NCBI GenBank assembly: GCA_944321825.1
Contig: CALUMU010000002.1
Location: 1 to 64,000, forward strand
DNA from: Candidatus Amulumruptor caecigallinarius
Lineage (GTDB): Bacteria; Bacteroidota; Bacteroidia; Bacteroidales; Muribaculaceae
Direction of reading: 5' to 3'
Length of the DNA: 64,000 nt
The notes beneath the pieces were generated by a model. That model saw only the letters and a list, made by a program, of their open reading frames with translations. It did not search any database and had not been told where the DNA came from. Below are positions 34,907 to 44,673 of this stretch, in pieces (positions within the stretch are counted from its first letter, which is position 1; each line of letters starts with the position of its first letter). Position numbers and translations under genes: made by a program.

Positions 34907-37294
34907 ATGAGTAAGGATTCCCAACAGATAGTTTCATTCGGTCAGATAGACCTCAACTCAGAGATGCTCAAAAGCAAGCCTGTGGCAGACGACCTGCCGA
35001 TTCTGCCGACACGTGACATGGTATTGTTTCCCGGCATCACCGTCCCTATATCTTTAGGCCGCGAGACATCTCTGCGGACAGCAGAGGCCGCACACGCCAA
35101 AAATGTTGTAATAGGTGTCGTATGCCAGAGCTCACCCGACATCGAGGCTCCTGACGCAACCCAGCTGCGGCAGTATGGTGTCACCGCCCGGGTATTGCAG
35201 ATATTCGATGTGCCCGACGGCGGCAAGATGGCCATAGTCCATGCTTTTGACAAATTCAAGCTGATTGGCCCGTCAGAAGGTGCCACTCTGCCTGAAGCAT
35301 CGGTATCCGCCAAAGTCCGTATCGTCAAGGAGACCACTCCCCGCCCGTCTGACAAGGAGTTCAAGGCTCTCATCAACGGCATCACAAAGACCACCCTGGC
35401 CTTGATTGAAAATTCAGGACCGGCAATGGCCGAATTGGCAATAAACATCAAAAACGCAGAGGGGACAAACACGCTTATCAACCTCATAAGCACCCATGCA
35501 CCGTTCAACACCGAGTTCAAAATAGATCTCTTGCGCGAAAGCCGCCTTAAGGAACGCGCTTTCAAGCTGATGGTCGCCCTGTCACGTGACGAACAGAAAT
35601 CGGTGTTATTCAAGGTCATCATGGACCGCACCAAAGCCATGCTTGACGAACACCAACGCAAAACGTTCCTGCGCGCCCAGCTCGACACTATCAAGGAAGA
35701 ACTATATGGCGAAGACGAGGACATATCCCAGCTCAAAGAGCAGGCCCAGGGCGTAAATTTTCCTGATTCCGTAAGGACAACTTTCGACAAAGAAGTCGAA
35801 AAACTTGAACGCATCCAGCCCCAAAGCCCTGATTATTCCGTCCAGTACACATACCTGCAGACACTGCTGAATCTGCCGTGGGGTATAGAAGACGAAGGGA
35901 ACAAGAATTTCCATAAAGCAGAAGAAATACTCGACAGCGACCATTACGGATTGGAGAAAGTCAAGGAGCGCATCCTCGAACAACTCGCCGTCATCATGAA
36001 CGCCCCCGACAGCCATGCTCCGATAATATGCCTTGTCGGTGCTCCTGGTGTCGGCAAGACATCATTAGGCCAATCGATAGCCGGAGCAATGGGCCGCAAA
36101 TATGAGCGTGTGGCATTGGGCGGACTGCACGACGAAGCCGAGATCAGAGGCCACCGGCGCACATACATCGGGGCAATGCCCGGCCGCATCGTCGCCGCAC
36201 TCAAACGCTGCGGGACATCGAATCCCGTGATGCTGCTCGACGAGATAGACAAAATCGGCAGCGATTACCGTGGCGACCCCTCGGCGGCTCTGCTGGAAGT
36301 CCTCGACCCCGAACAAAATTGCCGGTTCCACGACAATTACGTGGATGTGGACTTCGACCTGTCGCATGTCTTGTTTATTGCTACCGCCAACAGCCTGGCC
36401 AGTGTACCCCAGCCCCTGCTTGACCGCATGGAAGTAATCGAAATCAGCGGTTATCTTCTTGAAGAAAAGATTGAAATAGCGAAACGCCACCTGTTGCCGC
36501 GCCTTAAGGCCGAAATGGGCATAAAGGATGGCGAAGTGACTGTGACAGACGCGGCCATCATCGCCATTATAGAGACCTACACAGCCGAAAGCGGCGTACG
36601 CCAGTTAGAGAAAAAGCTCGCATCACTGCTGCGCAAGTCGGTGCTTAATAAGATGCGGGCCGGAGCTACAGACACCACCATCGATGCCACGGATGTAAAG
36701 CAATATCTCGGCGCGGCACCCTACATAAAGGACAAATATGAGGGCAATGAATACCCCGGCGTGGTGACAGGACTGGCATGGACGCAAGCCGGAGGAGAGA
36801 TACTGTTTATCGAATCATCTCTGGCCCCCGGAAAGACAGAAAAAATCTCCCTGACCGGCAACCTTGGCGACGTGATGAAAGAGTCTGCAGTCATCGCCCT
36901 GCAATACATCAAGGCACATGCCTCGGAATGGGGTATCGCCCCAGAGATTTTCGAGAAAAACACCCTCCATGTACATGTCCCTGAAGGCGCCATACCCAAG
37001 GACGGTCCCTCGGCCGGCATAACCATGGCTACCTCCATCACTTCGATACTCACAGGCCGTAAGGTGAAGGAGCGCATAGCCATGACCGGTGAGATTACCC
37101 TGCGCGGCAAAGTATTGCCGGTCGGCGGCATAAAAGAAAAGATTCTTGCAGCCAAACGGGCTGGTATAGACACCATCATTCTGTCAGAAGCCAACCGCAA
37201 GGACATCGAAGAAATCAAGCAGGAATATGTCGACGGTCTCCATTTCATCTACGTGAACAACGTCAAAGAGGTCATCGACTACGCTCTCTTATAA
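34907..37294 (+). CDS. lon: ATP-dependent Lon protease
   Basis: 795 residues from the ATG at 34907; a GTG at 34883 would add eight residues. N-terminal substrate domain ([20 protein letters not shown]), AAA+ module with Walker [14 protein letters not shown] near 378 and Walker [12 protein letters not shown], and the Ser-Lys protease domain with [12 protein letters not shown] (Ser near 701) and Lys in [14 protein letters not shown]. Degrades damaged and regulatory proteins in the cytoplasm. Confidence 0.95.
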   Translation: MSKDSQQIVSFGQIDLNSEMLKSKPVADDLPILPTRDMVLFPGITVPISLGRETSLRTAEAAHAKNVVIGVVCQSSPDIEAPDATQLRQYGVTARVLQIFDVPDGGKMAIVHAFDKFKLIGPSEGATLPEASVSAKVRIVKETTPRPSDKEFKALINGITKTTLALIENSGPAMAELAINIKNAEGTNTLINLISTHAPFNTEFKIDLLRESRLKERAFKLMVALSRDEQKSVLFKVIMDRTKAMLDEHQRKTFLRAQLDTIKEELYGEDEDISQLKEQAQGVNFPDSVRTTFDKEVEKLERIQPQSPDYSVQYTYLQTLLNLPWGIEDEGNKNFHKAEEILDSDHYGLEKVKERILEQLAVIMNAPDSHAPIICLVGAPGVGKTSLGQSIAGAMGRKYERVALGGLHDEAEIRGHRRTYIGAMPGRIVAALKRCGTSNPVMLLDEIDKIGSDYRGDPSAALLEVLDPEQNCRFHDNYVDVDFDLSHVLFIATANSLASVPQPLLDRMEVIEISGYLLEEKIEIAKRHLLPRLKAEMGIKDGEVTVTDAAIIAIIETYTAESGVRQLEKKLASLLRKSVLNKMRAGATDTTIDATDVKQYLGAAPYIKDKYEGNEYPGVVTGLAWTQAGGEILFIESSLAPGKTEKISLTGNLGDVMKESAVIALQYIKAHASEWGIAPEIFEKNTLHVHVPEGAIPKDGPSAGITMATSITSILTGRKVKERIAMTGEITLRGKVLPVGGIKEKILAAKRAGIDTIILSEANRKDIEEIKQEYVDGLHFIYVNNVKEVIDYALL

Positions 37295-37337
37295 GATACC
37301 CCTCATGCAGCCAATCGATACAATAGATAGAGATATT

Positions 37338-38114
37338 ATGAAAAAATATTGCCTGGACTTCACAGTGGTAAACAACGAAGCGATACATGAGCTCTACTCG
37401 CTCCTGACGCTTACCCCCAGCGACTCCAGTACCAGTCTGCCGGACATACTGCCGGGACAGTTCGTACAGGTCAGGGTCGACAACGCCGAGACATTCCTGC
37501 GTCGCCCGATATCGGTCAACGACGTTGACCGTGACAACCATACCCTCAGCCTGCTTGTCAGGAATGCCGGAGAAGGTTCGCGATGGATTATGAACCGCCG
37601 GCAGGGTGACACTGTCAACCTAATGCTGCCGCTCGGCAACGGGTTTGGCAATATAGCGGAATCCGACAACCGTCCGCTGCTGGTAGGCGGAGGAGTCGGA
37701 ATCGCTCCCATGCTCTATCTCGGCAAATGTATGAGCCTTCAGCATCGTGTACGGCCTGCTTTTCTTGTCGGTGCCCGCAGCGCATCCGACGTGCTGCAAC
37801 TGCAATCCTTACAGCAGTGGGGAGATGTCTTCGTCACGACCGAAGACGGCACCATGGGCGAGAAAGGCTTGGTAACAGCATCTTCTGTCTGGAATGAGGA
37901 GTGGACCACCGTCTACTGCTGCGGTCCGGCTCCGATGATGAAAGCGATAGCGCAGATATGTAAAAAGAAGAGTCTGCCATGTAAGGTTTCATTGGAAAAC
38001 ATGATGGCTTGCGGTCTTGGAGCCTGTCTGTGCTGCGTAGAAAAGACGGTGAGAGGAAATGTATGTGTATGCACCGAAGGCCCCGTATTCGACACCGCCG
38101 ACCTGACATGGTAG
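37338..38114 (+). CDS. pyrK: dihydroorotate dehydrogenase electron-transfer subunit
   Basis: FAD and [2Fe-2S] subunit passing electrons from dihydroorotate to NAD. 258 residues from ATG 37338 (MKKYCLDFTVV, typical start); an ATG at 37305 would add 11 residues. FAD-binding LRRPISVND, NAD-binding GGGVGIAPMLYL, and the C-terminal iron-sulfur cysteines in MACGLGACLCC and NVCVC. Followed by pyrD, its partner. Confidence 0.93.
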   Translation: MKKYCLDFTVVNNEAIHELYSLLTLTPSDSSTSLPDILPGQFVQVRVDNAETFLRRPISVNDVDRDNHTLSLLVRNAGEGSRWIMNRRQGDTVNLMLPLGNGFGNIAESDNRPLLVGGGVGIAPMLYLGKCMSLQHRVRPAFLVGARSASDVLQLQSLQQWGDVFVTTEDGTMGEKGLVTASSVWNEEWTTVYCCGPAPMMKAIAQICKKKSLPCKVSLENMMACGLGACLCCVEKTVRGNVCVCTEGPVFDTADLTW

Positions 38115-38164
38115 ATCAAATGGATGTCTAAAGAGAGTGTGATTGAATCAAAACGTAGACTACA

Positions 38165-39070
38165 ATGGCAAATCTTGAAGTAAACATAGGCAATCTCCAG
38201 TTAAAAAACCCCGTACTGACAGCATCAGGCACCTTTGGCTACGGCGAGGAGTTTAAGGACTTCATCAGCCTCGACCGTCTCGGCGGCTTCATAGTCAAAG
38301 GCACTACCCTGAACCCACGTGAAGGCAACGACTATCCACGCATGGCCGAAACTCCTGCGGGTATGCTCAATGCCGTAGGGCTGCAAAACAAAGGTGTGGA
38401 CTACTTTATCACGCACATCTACCCACGCATCAAAGATATAGACACTCAAATCATGGTCAACGTATCGGGTGCATCAATAGCCGACTATGTGGCCGTGTGC
38501 GAAAAGCTGAAAGTCTGCGACAAAATCAATGCAATCGAGGTCAACATTTCGTGTCCCAACGTCAAACAAGGGGGCATGGCTTTCGGCACTACCTGCGCAG
38601 GAGCCGCCGAAGTGACAGCCGCAGTACGCCAGGCATGGGACAGGACTCTGATTGTAAAACTTTCACCCAACGTAACCTCCATAACCGATATAGCCAAGGC
38701 CGTAGAAGCCGAGGGGGCAGACTCGGTATCGCTCATCAATACGCTGCTCGGCATGGCAATAGATGTCGAACGCCGCCGGCCGATGCTGTCAACGATTACT
38801 GGCGGCCTGTCGGGACCGGCTGTGCGTCCGATTGCAGTCAGAATGGTATGGCAGGTATGCAAAGCCGTCAATATACCCGTCATCGGGCTTGGCGGAATCA
38901 TGAACGGCAGAGACGCGCTTGAGTTCATCATGGCCGGAGCAACGGCAATACAGGTCGGCACTGCCAACTTCATAGATCCGGCTGTCACGGTGAAGATTAT
39001 CGATGAAATAAACGGCTATCTCGACCGCAACAATTTCAAAAGCCTGTCAGAAATCAGAGGTATCATCTGA
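38165..39070 (+). CDS. pyrD: dihydroorotate dehydrogenase, catalytic subunit (class 1B)
   Basis: Oxidises dihydroorotate to orotate in pyrimidine synthesis. 301 residues. N-terminal [21 protein letters not shown] region [11 protein letters not shown], active site [27 protein letters not shown] (catalytic Cys of class 1B), LIVKLSPNV and [20 protein letters not shown]. Presence of pyrK makes it the NAD-linked 1B type. Confidence 0.96.
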   Translation: MANLEVNIGNLQLKNPVLTASGTFGYGEEFKDFISLDRLGGFIVKGTTLNPREGNDYPRMAETPAGMLNAVGLQNKGVDYFITHIYPRIKDIDTQIMVNVSGASIADYVAVCEKLKVCDKINAIEVNISCPNVKQGGMAFGTTCAGAAEVTAAVRQAWDRTLIVKLSPNVTSITDIAKAVEAEGADSVSLINTLLGMAIDVERRRPMLSTITGGLSGPAVRPIAVRMVWQVCKAVNIPVIGLGGIMNGRDALEFIMAGATAIQVGTANFIDPAVTVKIIDEINGYLDRNNFKSLSEIRGII

Positions 39071-39089
39071 CAACTCCACCCCAACACTG

Positions 39090-41018
39090 TCACTCGAACA
39101 ACGCTGCGACCTGATCGCCTGATATAAGAGCCATTACCGTAAGCCCGTCGGGTGTAAGAGCCGGGGACTTAAGCTTAAACAATTCACTCAGAAGGTGTTC
39201 TATCTCCTTCTGAGTCATTTTATGTCCGGACTTGACAGCCGAAGCCCGTGCCATACCCATGGCTACCAACCTGTCTATATCCATCTCGAAGCTTCCCCCG
39301 CTTTCGGCAGCGTTGTCAAGTATCTTCCTTACCGAGTCAACGGCATTGACATTGGATAACATTGACGGCACTGCATTGATACTCCATGTATTGTCGCCGA
39401 GATAAGCCAAGGCATATCCGACTTCCGACATTTTATCTATGATAGAGTCCAAAATCTGATTTTCCGAAGCCGACAGCTCTATCGTCTCGGGAAACAGCAA
39501 TGTCTGCCCGGAAACATCATGGGCATCTATCTCCGAAATATATTTATGGTACAGCACATTAAGATGCGCCCTGTGCTGGTCCACGACAAGAATCCCTTCA
39601 TGCGACGGAGTGATTATGAACCTGTTACGGACCTGGAACGCTCCGGGAATAGAAGCTTCGACCTCCATATCGAGGGTTTCTCCAGGATTTACTGCATCTC
39701 CATTGATGGCACTGGCCGTGACATTAGGTATAGCCAAATCGTCATCCGAGCCTACAGGAGCGTCCACATTAAAGTTCTCATAAAGTTTCTCCCAGTCATT
39801 CAACACCCTGTGGCGACCAGCTTGCGGCGATGACGATGTTATTCCTGACGGTATGGAAGATACATCACGATATGAGCGAGTCGGAGACTCAGGTCGGTAG
39901 CCATCATCAGCTTCAGCAAACGGATTATACGAAGGGTCAAAATCCACATCATGCCCAGCCTCCGAATCCGGCGAGAAAGCAGGAATCTCCGGGACATCCG
40001 TAGACTCGAAATCGATCGACGGCACGGCATTGAAACGTCCGAGCGATTCCCTGACGGCTGCTATTATTATCTGCCGTATGGCAAATTCGTTGACAAACTT
40101 TATCTCTTTCTTTGTCGGATGTATATTGACATCGATTGAGTCGGGAGACACTTGAAAATCAATAAAGAAATTCGGCTTGGCATCGTGAGCTATCAGGTAT
40201 TCGTAGCATGACTGCACTGCTTTCTGAAACAGGGGATGACGCATATTCCTGCCATTGACAGTGAGGAACTGCAAAGCGCCTTTTTTACGCGCATACTCAG
40301 GCATACATATGAATCCTGAAAGTTTCACCAACGGAGTCTCCGTACTTACCGGGACAAGCTGGGTAGCCATAGACTTACCGAAAAGGTCTATGATACGCTG
40401 CTTCACGGTGGTGGCTGCAAGCCTATGGACGGTAACATCGTTATGTATGAGAGTCAGCTCCACGCCAGGATTCACGAGTGCGAGCCGTTCAAACTCCTTT
40501 ACAATATTACCGAACTCTACAGAGTCCTTCTTCAAGAATTTACGACGGCCAGGGACGTTGAAAAACAGATTTTTAACGGCAAGATTAGTCCCTTTTGAAC
40601 ATGCAATCGGCCCTGTTGCGATAACTTTCGCGCCTGATATTTCTATGTGGGTTCCAATCTCATCCTCCTCCCGACGGGTCTTCATATCAATCTGAGCGAC
40701 TGCCGCTATCGAAGCGAGAGCTTCTCCTCGGAAACCCATCGTATGCAGGCTGAAGAGATCGTCGGCTTTTGAAATCTTGGACGTAGCATGACGCTCAAAC
40801 GCCATCCGCGCATCGGTCTCACTCATTCCGACCCCGTCATCAATGACCTGAATCAGCGTCCGGCCGGCATCTTTTATATAAATAGTAATATGCTTGGCTC
40901 CGGCATCGACAGAATTTTCAACAAGCTCTTTAATCGCCGAAGATGGCTGCTGTACCACCTCTCCGGCGGCTATCTGGTTAGCAACGGAGTCAGGCAACAA
41001 ACGTATTATATCACTCAT
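39090..41018 (-). CDS. mutL: DNA mismatch repair protein MutL
   Basis: 642 residues. GHKL ATPase head: MSDIIRLLPDSVANQIAAGE, VENSVDAGAKHITI, DDGVGM, RHATSKI and GFRGEALASI. Central linker is long and acidic (about 340-440). C-terminal dimerisation region (FQVRNRFIITPSHEGILVVDQHRAHL) includes no clear DQHAxxE endonuclease motif; the related DQHRAHLN is visible, so nicking activity is uncertain. Starts 8 bases inside the end of the OstA-like gene. Confidence 0.94.
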   Translation of the reverse strand: MSDIIRLLPDSVANQIAAGEVVQQPSSAIKELVENSVDAGAKHITIYIKDAGRTLIQVIDDGVGMSETDARMAFERHATSKISKADDLFSLHTMGFRGEALASIAAVAQIDMKTRREEDEIGTHIEISGAKVIATGPIACSKGTNLAVKNLFFNVPGRRKFLKKDSVEFGNIVKEFERLALVNPGVELTLIHNDVTVHRLAATTVKQRIIDLFGKSMATQLVPVSTETPLVKLSGFICMPEYARKKGALQFLTVNGRNMRHPLFQKAVQSCYEYLIAHDAKPNFFIDFQVSPDSIDVNIHPTKKEIKFVNEFAIRQIIIAAVRESLGRFNAVPSIDFESTDVPEIPAFSPDSEAGHDVDFDPSYNPFAEADDGYRPESPTRSYRDVSSIPSGITSSSPQAGRHRVLNDWEKLYENFNVDAPVGSDDDLAIPNVTASAINGDAVNPGETLDMEVEASIPGAFQVRNRFIITPSHEGILVVDQHRAHLNVLYHKYISEIDAHDVSGQTLLFPETIELSASENQILDSIIDKMSEVGYALAYLGDNTWSINAVPSMLSNVNAVDSVRKILDNAAESGGSFEMDIDRLVAMGMARASAVKSGHKMTQKEIEHLLSELFKLKSPALTPDGLTVMALISGDQVAALFE

Positions 41019-43113
41019 GCTCTTGTTCCTCCTCTGTCTTAGAGATTATCGCAGCAGCTTCAGTCTCTGCGTCAGTGCCGCTTGCTGGCTTACCGTCATC
41101 CGACGTACCAGCAGCGGACGGCAGTTGTTCTTCTATCAGGAGCGGTTCGACACTTGCATCAGGCGCAACATCCGGCTTAATGGAATCCACGATAATCTCC
41201 GATGTGATAGAATCAGGCGTAATCTCCGGCGCAACAGAGTCAGTAGCCGTATCTGATGCGATAGAGTCAGGGATAATGCTTGGCATTATGGAATCGGACT
41301 GCATCTTGACTGCATCTATAGCAATGCTATCAGTACCTGCATCAGGAGCCTTAGACTTCAGCAATGCCCTCCACGGAGCCTCTTTCGACACAGAAGCCGA
41401 ATTGGCCGTAGGAATAGGCTTAAGCAACCCATCCTTGTCTTCAAGTCTGAGGAACACCGACTGCGGCGACGTAGGCTTGAAACGTTCGAGCCACTTGAAT
41501 TTAGGCAAGAAATATGCGTTTTTTGCAGCAAGATACAGCGGGGTTATTGTGCCGGTCGTTTCCGGCCACATCCTCACCGTATCTACCTGACCGTTCTTGA
41601 AATACGCATCCATAAAACTGGTCTCGGTAAACGCATATTTATTGTAGACCGAATCTTTCTCCATGGGAAACATGATCGTCTGTACACTGCCCTCGACATA
41701 AAGCCGCCGCAAGGTCGAGTCAGCCATCCATGCTGTCATCTTGTCGCCTGACAGCTGGTTGAAGCAGTCCTCTCCTATAAATTCCGCCATCATACCGAAA
41801 TCCGGCAAATAAGCCCTGTCGGCAGTGGAATCATTGAGATGTACCTCTATCAGATTGCCGAATATCTGCCGGTCGCCACTCCACACCACAGGGTTGTAGT
41901 ACATACGCATGGTCGAATCGACATCAGCCATGCTCAACGAGTCGCATATGCCCTGAAGATCCGACCTGTAGAATCGGACATTATGGAAAGCGTTTGTAAG
42001 CCTAACGCTGTCAGGAAGCACGAGATAGGCATTGATTGTATCACCGTGGAGATACAGGGTATCCCTGTCATTCTTATACTCCTTGGCCAATGCACGACCT
42101 GTGACAAACGCGCTGTCGCGAAGCTCGTCGTAATATCCATAGTCACCGAGCAGACTGCTTTTCCGTGCCGAATCGGTCAGAATGACATTGCCGAAGCCTT
42201 CGCCGAATCCCTTGGCCCGGTCGTAGAACAATGTGTCGCCTGTCAATGTATTCCCTTTGTTGGAATATACAGTCGAACGATGATATAAATCGCCGATACC
42301 GCTATTGGTATTGTAGTAGCCCGACGATGTTATGATACGTCCGTCACGGTTTATGATGCGTGTAGGGACTGAGATTGTGGCGATATGAGTATTGGTATTG
42401 TAATGCAGCACATCGGTGTACATATACAATGTATCACCCTGGCGCAGGCTCTTGAGCTCTACATCATCGTAGAAATCGGCATCTTTGGTGTCAGGATAAT
42501 ACTCACCACGCATGGACTCAAGCCTGTTTTGCTTGTCGGTCAGCACGCCGCCGACATCATAAAAGCCATAATTTTGTCCCAAGTCATAGTAAAATATATC
42601 CGTTACAAGCTTTACATCGCGGTTAATCAAACGTACCGGGCGGCCGGCCGAACCGTAAAGCGTAGCAAACTCCTCCGGACCGTTGTAATTAAGTTCGTCA
42701 CCGTAGACAAACAAAGTATCGCCCTGCTCCATCCTTACGTTTGAGAAGGCATCGAGCGAATTTGTCTTGTCGTAGAAATATGCACTGTCGCAGTACATGA
42801 ACATATTGTCTTTACGAAACACGACATTGCCCTTGAGTATCTGGTACTCGCCACCGCTGCTCTGCTGGTCCATATTAAGCACATCGGCATGTTCCAGAAA
42901 CACTTTACCCGGCTGGTGACGGTCAGCCGAGGGTATGGTAGGCTTGATGGGAGCCTGTGCCGGCTGCTTCGGCTGGGTGGCTTTGGCTTGCTGCGGCTTC
43001 GTATCTACAGCCAACGACGGGAGGCATAAAGCAAGTATGACCGCAACGATCCCACAGGATGCGTTGCGGTTCGACTTACTTTTGATGTTTTTACTACTAC
43101 GTCTTAAAGCCAT
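41011..43113 (-). CDS. OstA-like protein (LPS transport, LptA-like)
   Basis: 700 residues. A signal or anchor segment (ASCGIVAVILALCLPSLAV) precedes repeated OstA/LptA-type beta modules from about 70 to 560 (LKGNVVFRKDNMFMYCDSAY, MRGEYYPDTKDADFYDDVEL, VPTRIINRDGRIITSSGYYN). In Bacteroidota this large form replaces the small LptA as a candidate periplasmic bridge carrying LPS; the role is inferred. The C-terminus carries five tandem 9-residue DSI repeats and a long acidic tail. 8-base overlap with mutL suggests coupling. Confidence 0.8.
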   Translation of the reverse strand: MALRRSSKNIKSKSNRNASCGIVAVILALCLPSLAVDTKPQQAKATQPKQPAQAPIKPTIPSADRHQPGKVFLEHADVLNMDQQSSGGEYQILKGNVVFRKDNMFMYCDSAYFYDKTNSLDAFSNVRMEQGDTLFVYGDELNYNGPEEFATLYGSAGRPVRLINRDVKLVTDIFYYDLGQNYGFYDVGGVLTDKQNRLESMRGEYYPDTKDADFYDDVELKSLRQGDTLYMYTDVLHYNTNTHIATISVPTRIINRDGRIITSSGYYNTNSGIGDLYHRSTVYSNKGNTLTGDTLFYDRAKGFGEGFGNVILTDSARKSSLLGDYGYYDELRDSAFVTGRALAKEYKNDRDTLYLHGDTINAYLVLPDSVRLTNAFHNVRFYRSDLQGICDSLSMADVDSTMRMYYNPVVWSGDRQIFGNLIEVHLNDSTADRAYLPDFGMMAEFIGEDCFNQLSGDKMTAWMADSTLRRLYVEGSVQTIMFPMEKDSVYNKYAFTETSFMDAYFKNGQVDTVRMWPETTGTITPLYLAAKNAYFLPKFKWLERFKPTSPQSVFLRLEDKDGLLKPIPTANSASVSKEAPWRALLKSKAPDAGTDSIAIDAVKMQSDSIMPSIIPDSIASDTATDSVAPEITPDSITSEIIVDSIKPDVAPDASVEPLLIEEQLPSAAGTSDDGKPASGTDAETEAAAIISKTEEEQEHE

Positions 43114-43184
43114 GCCTTCCTTCCTACTTTACAGAATAAGTAAATACGGCTATCATCCAGCCTATCAAATCTCTATAATGGAAA

Positions 43185-44588
43185 TCAGTAGGTGGTGCTC
43201 TGCTGCGTATTTTTCAACCAGCCTTGATGTTCAAATTCGCAGTCACGCCAGCCATCTTCGATCCTGACATATGTCGAGGCAATCTTCTTGTCTAACCAAT
43301 CCTTAAGAATCTTAGCCTTTTGCGCATTCTCATACATGGATTTTATGGTCTGGTAGTCATCGGCTATGTTGGCTTTATGGCCCGGAATACGCGCAGTAAG
43401 CTTTACCATAGCGATAATATCGTTGTTTTTACGCGGATCCTTCATAATGAACGGTTCAGAAATATCGCCAGGCTGCATGTCGGCGACTTTGCGCGACACT
43501 TCCTGCGGCAACTGCTTCATTTCAAAACGGGCATTGCCAGTCATCTCGTTGACCATGATACCGTTATTGTTTCTGGTATCTTTATCCGACGATATGTAGC
43601 GGGCAGCTTCCTCAAAGGTGAACTTCTTGTTATCGACCATATCGGTACGGAGGCTGTCCATACGCCCTATCGCATCGGTCAACGCCTGATCAGAAACTTT
43701 GGGGCGGAGCAATATGTGCCGGGTATTCACACGGTCGCCACGCTTGTCAATCAGCTGTATGATATGATAGCCGTACTGCGACTCGACTATTTTTGACACA
43801 CGTTTAGGGTCGCTGAGATTAAAGGCTACCGCTGCATATGCGGGATCAAGATTGGCGCGTCCGAGATAACCGATTTCACCGCCACGCACCGCACTGCCCT
43901 GATCTTCGCTATACAGGATGGCAAGAGTAGAGAACTCGCGCTCTCCATTGTTGACCTGGTCGGCATACTCGCGCAGACGGGCCTTTACATCCTCAATCTC
44001 TTCACGCGGAATAACAGGGTTGATGGTTATAATCTGCACCTCGACCTGAGTCGGCACATAAGGGACGCTGTCCTCCGGCAGGTCGTCAAAATATTTGCGG
44101 ACATCGCTTGGGGTGATTTTCAGATCGCTTGTAAGGTTTTCCTGTACCTGGCGTATGCGGGAGGAGTTGCGCATATTCTCAATCAACTCGGCGCGTATGT
44201 CAGGCAGACTTTTGCGGAAATACTGCTCGACCTTCTCCCTTGTGCCAAGGTTAGCAGTGAAGTAATTGATACGGGACTCGACCTGGCTCGCCACCAACGA
44301 CTCCTGAATTTCTATGGTGTCGATGTCAGCCTGATGCAGATACAGCTTCTCTACAGCAAGCCTTTCAGGGATAAAGCAATAGGGATTGCCCTGTATAGAA
44401 GCGTTTTCATATTTATACTGGTCGTATGCCTCCTCTATCTGCGAACGCCATATGGGTTCATCGCCCACTACCCATGCCACCTCCTCTACGATATTGTTGT
44501 CACGGGCATATGCGACGATACCGACCATGGCAATCAAGGCCGGCATTATCGCGAATTTTTTCAGACTACTATTATATTTCACGAACAA
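43185..44588 (-). CDS. SurA-type periplasmic peptidyl-prolyl isomerase
   Basis: 467 residues. Signal segment (FAIMPALIAMVGIVAYA), a SurA N-terminal region (WVVGDEPIWRSQIEEAYDQY), a first parvulin domain (VQIITINPVIPREEIEDVKA ... FSTLAILYSEDQGSAVRGGE ... YGYHIIQL) and a second, weaker parvulin region (VNTRHILLRPKVSDQALTDA). Chaperone for outer-membrane proteins, in line with its OstA-like neighbour. Upstream in the same direction is a second PPIase. Confidence 0.88.
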   Translation of the reverse strand: MFVKYNSSLKKFAIMPALIAMVGIVAYARDNNIVEEVAWVVGDEPIWRSQIEEAYDQYKYENASIQGNPYCFIPERLAVEKLYLHQADIDTIEIQESLVASQVESRINYFTANLGTREKVEQYFRKSLPDIRAELIENMRNSSRIRQVQENLTSDLKITPSDVRKYFDDLPEDSVPYVPTQVEVQIITINPVIPREEIEDVKARLREYADQVNNGEREFSTLAILYSEDQGSAVRGGEIGYLGRANLDPAYAAVAFNLSDPKRVSKIVESQYGYHIIQLIDKRGDRVNTRHILLRPKVSDQALTDAIGRMDSLRTDMVDNKKFTFEEAARYISSDKDTRNNNGIMVNEMTGNARFEMKQLPQEVSRKVADMQPGDISEPFIMKDPRKNNDIIAMVKLTARIPGHKANIADDYQTIKSMYENAQKAKILKDWLDKKIASTYVRIEDGWRDCEFEHQGWLKNTQQSTTY

Positions 44589-44598
44589 TCAATTTACA

Positions 44599-44666
44599 AG
44601 TGAGTATTCACTTTAAATTATAAATTTCATTTCTTCAGTGAGCGTCATTCTTAATGAACACTCACT
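44599..44666. repeat. AGTGAG repeats between the two PPIase genes
   Basis: AAGTGA-GTAT-TCACTT (44599-44614) is a palindrome just upstream of the SurA-type start. Beyond it lies a hairpin from AGTGAGCGTCATT (44637-44649) and AATGAACACTCACT (44653-44666). Both carry the same AGTGAG/CTCACT word. They could be a terminator plus an operator for the downstream gene. Confidence 0.4.
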
Positions 44667-44673
44667 TAGTCGG

